Shown piece by piece: positions 62,576 through 64,000 of a stretch of DNA of 64,000 nucleotides. Under the pieces are notes generated by a model. That model worked only from the letters and a program-made list of their open reading frames with translations, made no database searches and was not told where the DNA came from. The translations under genes and the position numbers were made by a program. The DNA is from Thiogranum sp. GTDB lineage: Bacteria; Pseudomonadota; Gammaproteobacteria; DSM-19610. The DNA is taken from assembly GCA_030148775.1 (NCBI GenBank), contig JASBST010000003.1:1-64000 (forward strand). Reading direction: 5' to 3'. Within the stretch, counting starts at the first letter, position 1; each line of letters opens with the position of its first letter.

Positions 62576-64000
62576 CTAGATGCGGAAACGGCCGACGACT
62601 TTCTGCAAGCGGTCGGCCGACGCTGTCAGCGCCTGCAGATCCTGGTCGCAGGCGGTCATCCACTCGGCGTTTTCGCCCTGTTTATGGGACAGCGATTCGA
62701 TGTGCCCGGCAATTTCGTGGCTGGCCTCGGACTGCTGACGGGCGGCCACCGAGATCTGTTCCACCATGTCGTTCATGAGATTGACGCTGGCGCTCATCTG
62801 CTGGATCGCCTCTTCGGTCTCGCCGACAGTGCCCAGCATGGAGCCGCTGGCCTCGGCCACCTGGTCCATGGCGCCGACCAGTTCGCGGTTGGACTGCTGG
62901 TTGCCGTCAAGCAATTCGCGGATCTGCGCGGTGGACTCGCGGGTCTTGAACGCCAGTTGGCGCACCTCGTCGGCGACCACGGCGAAACCGCGACCGGCTT
63001 CGCCCGCCCGCGCCGCCTCAATGGCGGCATTGAGTGCCAGCAGATTGGTCTGCTCGGTGATTTCGTTGATAACCCCGACCATCTGGTGCATAGCGCGGCC
63101 TTTGGCTTCGATCGCATCCACACTTTCCTGCAGGTGACTGATCTGCCCGGCCATGCCGCGGGCCTGGTCGGCGGTGACCCGCATGGCGTTATTGCCCGTC
63201 TCGGCCTGGGCGCGCGCCTGCACGGCGGCGTCGGCGGCCGTGGTCGCATTGCGGGCTATTTCGGCGCTGGTCACCGACATTTCCTCGGTCGCCGCGGCCG
63301 TCTCGCGGGCGCGTTCGGCGCTCTCGCTGACGTTGCCGAGCACCGCCGCCACGCGCTCGCTCGAATGCCCGGTGTCGACGCTGACCTGACGGGAGACGTC
63401 GGCGATCTCGGCGATCATCGTCTGCAAGCCGGCCATCATCTGGTTGAAGTATCCCGACGCCTGGCCCAATTCATCGCTGGTCGCCAGCTTGACGCGCTGG
63501 GTCAGATCACCGCCGCCGCGCGCCATGTCCTTGAGAATATCGCGCAAGCGCAGGATCGGCGTCGCGGTCTGGGCACTGGCCACCCAGGCGACCAGCAGAC
63601 CGATCAATAACCCCGCGATCAGCAGAATCGCTATCGTGCGGCCGTCGCTGTGCAGATCGGCCAGCAACTTACTACTGGTGTCGACGGCCTGGGTACGCTG
63701 CGTTTGCACCAGCTCGCGCAATACCCCGTCGATCTGCGTCAGCATCGGACGCACTTCAGTGCGAATCAGATGAATATCGGTGCGCCAGCGCCCACTGGCA
63801 TCGATCTTGCGCAGTTCGGCAAAGTGTTCGTTAAAAGTCTGCATGAGATCGGCAAACTGGGTCACGCCCTCGGACTGCTCGAAAGTCAAGCGCGATTGCA
63901 TGGCGTTGAGCTTGGCCAACGCCTGATCCACCGCGCCGAGATAGAGCGAGATTTCATCCAGCGGACGTTGGCCGCGGAAGGCGATGTAAGCGCGTGCGCC
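62576..64000 (-). CDS. Methyl-accepting chemotaxis protein, 5' end outside window
   Basis: The frame is open to the window edge, so the N-terminal helix and part of the sensor are missing. Visible are the four-helix-type sensor ([26 protein letters not shown]), a membrane helix ([20 protein letters not shown]), a HAMP segment ([24 protein letters not shown]) and the cytoplasmic signalling hairpin. The hairpin tip reads [40 protein letters not shown]. It relays ligand binding to CheA/CheW. There is no CheR-docking pentapeptide at the C-terminus, which ends VVGRFRI. The stop is TAG. Confidence 0.94.
   Translation of the reverse strand, partial: GARAYIAFRGQRPLDEISLYLGAVDQALAKLNAMQSRLTFEQSEGVTQFADLMQTFNEHFAELRKIDASGRWRTDIHLIRTEVRPMLTQIDGVLRELVQTQRTQAVDTSSKLLADLHSDGRTIAILLIAGLLIGLLVAWVASAQTATPILRLRDILKDMARGGGDLTQRVKLATSDELGQASGYFNQMMAGLQTMIAEIADVSRQVSVDTGHSSERVAAVLGNVSESAERARETAAATEEMSVTSAEIARNATTAADAAVQARAQAETGNNAMRVTADQARGMAGQISHLQESVDAIEAKGRAMHQMVGVINEITEQTNLLALNAAIEAARAGEAGRGFAVVADEVRQLAFKTRESTAQIRELLDGNQQSNRELVGAMDQVAEASGSMLGTVGETEEAIQQMSASVNLMNDMVEQISVAARQQSEASHEIAGHIESLSHKQGENAEWMTACDQDLQALTASADRLQKVVGRFRI

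Noticed and set aside
11226-62578. Genome-wide reassignment of TAG to a sense codon
   Set aside because: TAG is the terminal codon of at least seven intact genes here with family-typical lengths (bcp, di-heme oxidoreductase, LuxR at 18621, PQQ-like gene, tsdA, tsdB, chemoreceptor). Recoded genomes avoid TAG as stop.
61790-63610. 606-codon open frame on the plus strand opposite purL and the chemoreceptor
   Set aside because: It is an antisense shadow caused by high-GC codon bias; the opposite strand encodes well-conserved proteins.

Overview
This is a high-GC chromosomal window that reads as a free-living, respiring, probably sulfur-oxidising member of the Gammaproteobacteria (Chromatiales or Acidiferrobacterales-like). 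Reasons are the single-chain PurL, the xseB-ispA-dxs order, a GTP cyclohydrolase II-dead RibBX, MsrPQ, EttA, a recognisable tsdBA (thiosulfate dehydrogenase) pair and many exported c-type cytochrome or beta-propeller proteins. No rRNA, tRNA, CRISPR array, insertion sequence or prophage was recognised. The genus cannot be named from the sequence alone.

Layout. 0-6 kb: a J-domain fragment, an Hsp20 gene behind a sigma32-like promoter, a CHAD-ParA gene pair, and the rubrerythrin / Fe-S oxidoreductase / DUF3501 operon with a strong palindromic operator. 6-15 kb: housekeeping genes, namely isoprenoid (xseB-ispA-dxs), queD-folE2, bcp-CDF transporter, gpmI-pfkB and an O-methyltransferase. 15-29 kb: an accessory block of periplasmic proteins (YVTN beta-propeller, di-heme DHOR oxidoreductase, a 1003-residue PQQ-like double propeller, a SoxB-like metallophosphatase with altered metal ligands), two LuxR-type regulators, a GAF-GGDEF gene, and tsdB-tsdA-SRPBCC. 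29-33 kb: small membrane proteins, an ion-channel-like protein, a Cys-rich exported protein and a VPLPA-CTERM protein. 33-41.6 kb: one long leftward operon HDAC-glyA-nrdR-ribD-ribE-ribBX-ribH-nusB-UPF0178-thiL-pgpA. 41.6-49 kb: ettA, then an ECF sigma factor / cupin anti-sigma factor controlling DUF4331-lipoprotein-TPR-HupE. 49-54 kb: xfp-ackA phosphoketolase shunt. 52.9-56.6 kb: divergent PhoD phosphatase and extracellular nuclease (phosphate scavenging). 56.7-64 kb: msrP-msrQ, purL and a chemoreceptor running off the end.

Three observations stand out. (1) The ECF sigma gene and the DUF4331 gene carry the same promoter, TGMATC-N17-CGTAGTA, at identical spacing, which defines a self-regulated stress module. 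(2) purL, msrP and the GAF-GGDEF gene are each cut by one in-frame TAG with the rest of the conserved protein continuing in the same frame. All three fit GAG-to-TAG changes, and EttA's first Walker A and the J-domain show further changes of the G-to-T type. TAG also ends at least seven ordinary genes here, so genome-wide recoding is unlikely and consensus error or G:C-to-T:A mutation is favoured. (3) The 19.5-24.4 kb pair (SoxB-like phosphatase missing two histidine ligands plus a double PQQ-like propeller), flanked by two unusual LuxR regulators, is the best candidate for an undescribed periplasmic oxidation pathway. The overlapping CHAD-ParA pair is a second candidate, possibly for polyphosphate-granule positioning.
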